Source: Proteus terrae
GTDB taxonomy: Bacteria > Pseudomonadota > Gammaproteobacteria > Enterobacterales > Enterobacteriaceae
Length of the DNA stretch: 64,000 nt
Assembly: GCF_003144325.1 (NCBI RefSeq)
Contig: NZ_PENS01000008.1
Span: 178,536-242,535, forward strand
Direction of reading: 5' to 3'
The position numbers and the translations under genes were made by a program. Under the pieces are notes generated by a model that saw nothing but the letters and a program-made list of their open reading frames with translations, was not told the DNA's origin and ran no database searches. Positions 62,367 through 64,000 of this stretch are shown one piece after another (the stretch's first letter is position 1; each line of letters begins with the position of its first letter).

Positions 62367-64000
62367 ATGAAAATAAAATACAAGTCAATATTATTGATAA
62401 CATACTCAATATATATATTTCCAATTAATTCTCATGCTAATTATAATATAAAAGATATGGGTAATTCAATTTATAAACCTTTCAGTATTTCAAATAATGC
62501 AAACCAATACTATCAACTTCGCGAGAAGAAATATGAAGATATTAAATATAGACATGGTAAAATATTAGATAAGGGTACTTATAACCAGAGACTAGTTACC
62601 TCCTTTGGAAGTGTCTATATTTATACTGCCATAGATGATGATACGCTTTTAAAGTATAATACTCTTGCAGATAATATAAATAATGAAATTCAAAAAGAGC
62701 ACCCTTCTTACAACATAAGAAATTCATCATTTTTTGATGAAAGCATTCTGCCCAGTGAATTATTTATCAGCACAGATGGCGGTATAACTCGGAAGAAAAT
62801 AAATAAAGGGAGCGATGAACGATTAGATACCCTTTATCTAGATAGAAGCTCTTATAATGGTGAAGTTATTGTTGGTTATGCTACAGCGTCTAAATCAAGG
62901 TTAACTGAGATAAATTATGACATGGATAATTGCTCAGGTTATCCTTTATGTCATACTTTTATCTACAATAGTAAAAATAATATATTTACAATCCTAGATA
63001 ATAAGATAAATATTCATCATCTTACTAAAGATGGTAACTTTATTTTGTATTCCTCAAAAAAAGAAAAAAATTTACATATATACGATATAGCTAAAAAAGA
63101 AAGTTTTATCCTTAGCATTGAAAATATTAACCATTATTTACCAGAGCACCCTGAAAAAGACCGCTTACTTTTAGAAATAACCTCTCCTCCATTTTTAGAT
63201 AAAATAAAGAAAAGAAATGTTGATATCCAAAAAGTAAGTGATAATGCTCAGGTAATTATTGGTCAACTCAATAGAAAACTATCTAAAAAACAACTCATTG
63301 ATGCTGGATATCCTAAAGTAGCTTTTATTGCAAAAAAAGAAGGCCCAATAAAAGAAGTGAACTACTCTGATTTTGGTTCATCCAAACTAACTGCTTTTTC
63401 AGAAAATGGCAATTATAGTGTTGGTTGGGGCGAAATTTGGCATGCTGATTATGAAATAAAACTGCCTCATAGCATAAAAAAATCCTCTTCACTTTTTAGC
63501 CATGCACTGCTCTATGATTTTTCGAACGATAAACTGAAGAATATAGGTAACCTTTCTGAAAAGGCAGGTGAAACACAATTTAGAAATGCAAGAGCCATGG
63601 ATATCTCAGCTGATGGGAAATATATCGTGGGATGGTCTGAAACGGATCATTATAATTACGATACTATCCCAAAGGATTCATCAAAAAGAGGCCCAGAAGC
63701 GTTTATTATGTTTCATCGTCATGGCTTTCTTTACTTAAATGAAAAAATGTACGATTTAGGAACTCTTGACGAAGGTAATGATTCTGAAGCACATTCAATT
63801 ACTGACGATGGAAGAATTATTTATGGTTTATCTACTGATAAACATAATAATTGGCGCCAAGTCATTTGGAAAAATAATGAAATCAGTAATGAATATTTTA
63901 ACAATGAAAAACAAAAATTTGTTGATGAAGCCAAAGAACAACAACGCCTTGCCGAAGAAGCCAAAGAAAAGCAACGTTTGGCTGATGAAGCCAAAGAAAA
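62367..64000 (+). CDS. Large exported HAF-repeat protein with 10-residue coiled-coil repeats (3' end outside window)
   Basis: From ATG 62367 the frame is open to the window end (544 complete codons) with no stop. Residues 1-24 form a signal peptide (ending NSHA). The body has beta-propeller-like repeats of the extracellular HAF type: AMDISADGKYIVGWSE (about 409-424) and LGTLDEGNDSEAHSITDDGR (about 463-482). An earlier divergent one is ENGNYSVGWGE. From residue 520 a perfect-period DEAKEQQRLA / EEAKEKQRLA / DEAKEK repeat begins, predicted as a charged coiled coil. I suspect an autotransporter or surface stalk protein whose membrane anchor lies beyond the window. The ribosome site is weak, and the DNA is markedly AT-rich. 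Confidence 0.75.
   Translation, partial: MKIKYKSILLITYSIYIFPINSHANYNIKDMGNSIYKPFSISNNANQYYQLREKKYEDIKYRHGKILDKGTYNQRLVTSFGSVYIYTAIDDDTLLKYNTLADNINNEIQKEHPSYNIRNSSFFDESILPSELFISTDGGITRKKINKGSDERLDTLYLDRSSYNGEVIVGYATASKSRLTEINYDMDNCSGYPLCHTFIYNSKNNIFTILDNKINIHHLTKDGNFILYSSKKEKNLHIYDIAKKESFILSIENINHYLPEHPEKDRLLLEITSPPFLDKIKKRNVDIQKVSDNAQVIIGQLNRKLSKKQLIDAGYPKVAFIAKKEGPIKEVNYSDFGSSKLTAFSENGNYSVGWGEIWHADYEIKLPHSIKKSSSLFSHALLYDFSNDKLKNIGNLSEKAGETQFRNARAMDISADGKYIVGWSETDHYNYDTIPKDSSKRGPEAFIMFHRHGFLYLNEKMYDLGTLDEGNDSEAHSITDDGRIIYGLSTDKHNNWRQVIWKNNEISNEYFNNEKQKFVDEAKEQQRLAEEAKEKQRLADEAKE
63924..64000 (+). repeat. 30-bp tandem coding repeat
   Basis: Units at 63924-63953, 63954-63983 and a partial 63984-64000 encode (D/E)EAK-E(Q/K)QRLA. 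Codons differ between units (CGC CTT GCC versus CGT TTG GCT), so the array is not freshly expanded. Length may vary between strains by slippage. Confidence 0.85.

Noticed and set aside
63924..64000. CRISPR-like short repeats
   Set aside because: They are contiguous 30-bp in-frame coding repeats of a coiled coil without spacers.

Overview
The window reads as a chromosomal segment of a Proteus species (Morganellaceae, Gammaproteobacteria). I infer this from the AT-rich composition (GC judged by eye to be near 40%, not computed), the MR/P-like fimbrial cluster with an MrpH-type adhesin, and housekeeping blocks in Enterobacterales order (deoCABD, yjjUV, osmY-prfC, rimI-holD-rsmC, serB-radA-nadR, ytjB, yjjIW). 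The species cannot be fixed from the sequence alone.

Bases 1-17,050 are accessory. The end of an ECP (E. coli common pilus)-type operon, usher ecpC plus tip adhesin ecpD, is followed by a small P2-like phage remnant (Rz-like fragment, holin, Ogr-type zinc activator). Next come a PEP-dependent dihydroxyacetone kinase operon, dhaKLM, whose dhaL has an in-frame TGA, and a seven-gene chaperone-usher operon on the minus strand ending in an MrpH-like adhesin. A broken second copy of the ecpD 3' end, an intact ecpE-type chaperone and an ecpA-type pilin close the region. The roughly 12 kb between the two ecpD 3' ends therefore splits an ECP locus.

Bases 17,070-33,200 are mostly catabolic: the phosphoglycerate-sensing and uptake genes pgtABC/pgtP with a pyruvate kinase, an orphan Rap1a/Tai-like exported protein, a ROK regulator with a TIM-barrel hydrolase-like protein and an MFS transporter, ybiI, a group II PLP decarboxylase and a small secreted protein.

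Bases 33,200-41,900 hold nucleoside catabolism (deoCABD with a CRP-CytR promoter like E. coli deoP2, and a CNT nucleoside transporter), then yjjV, yjjU and a one-BON-domain OsmY relative. Bases 41,900-47,060 hold tandem ERIC elements abutting prfC, then rimI, holD, rsmC and tRNA-Leu(CAG). Bases 47,100-54,800 hold genes with visible Fur and Pho boxes: a small membrane protein, a GNAT protein with yjbB, phoA, an exported Fes-like esterase, and a TPR/DUF218 protein. Bases 55,100-64,000 hold serB-radA-nadR, ytjB, the glycyl-radical pair yjjI-yjjW, and the start of a large exported protein with HAF-type repeats and a 10-residue coiled-coil repeat that runs off the window.

I see no complete and clearly undescribed system. 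The best candidates are the ROK/TIM-barrel/MFS operon with its duplicated operator-like decamer, the split ECP locus with phage debris, the yjjIW glycyl-radical pair, and the HAF/coiled-coil surface protein. Family assignments come from remembered family sequences and visible motifs; no database search was run.
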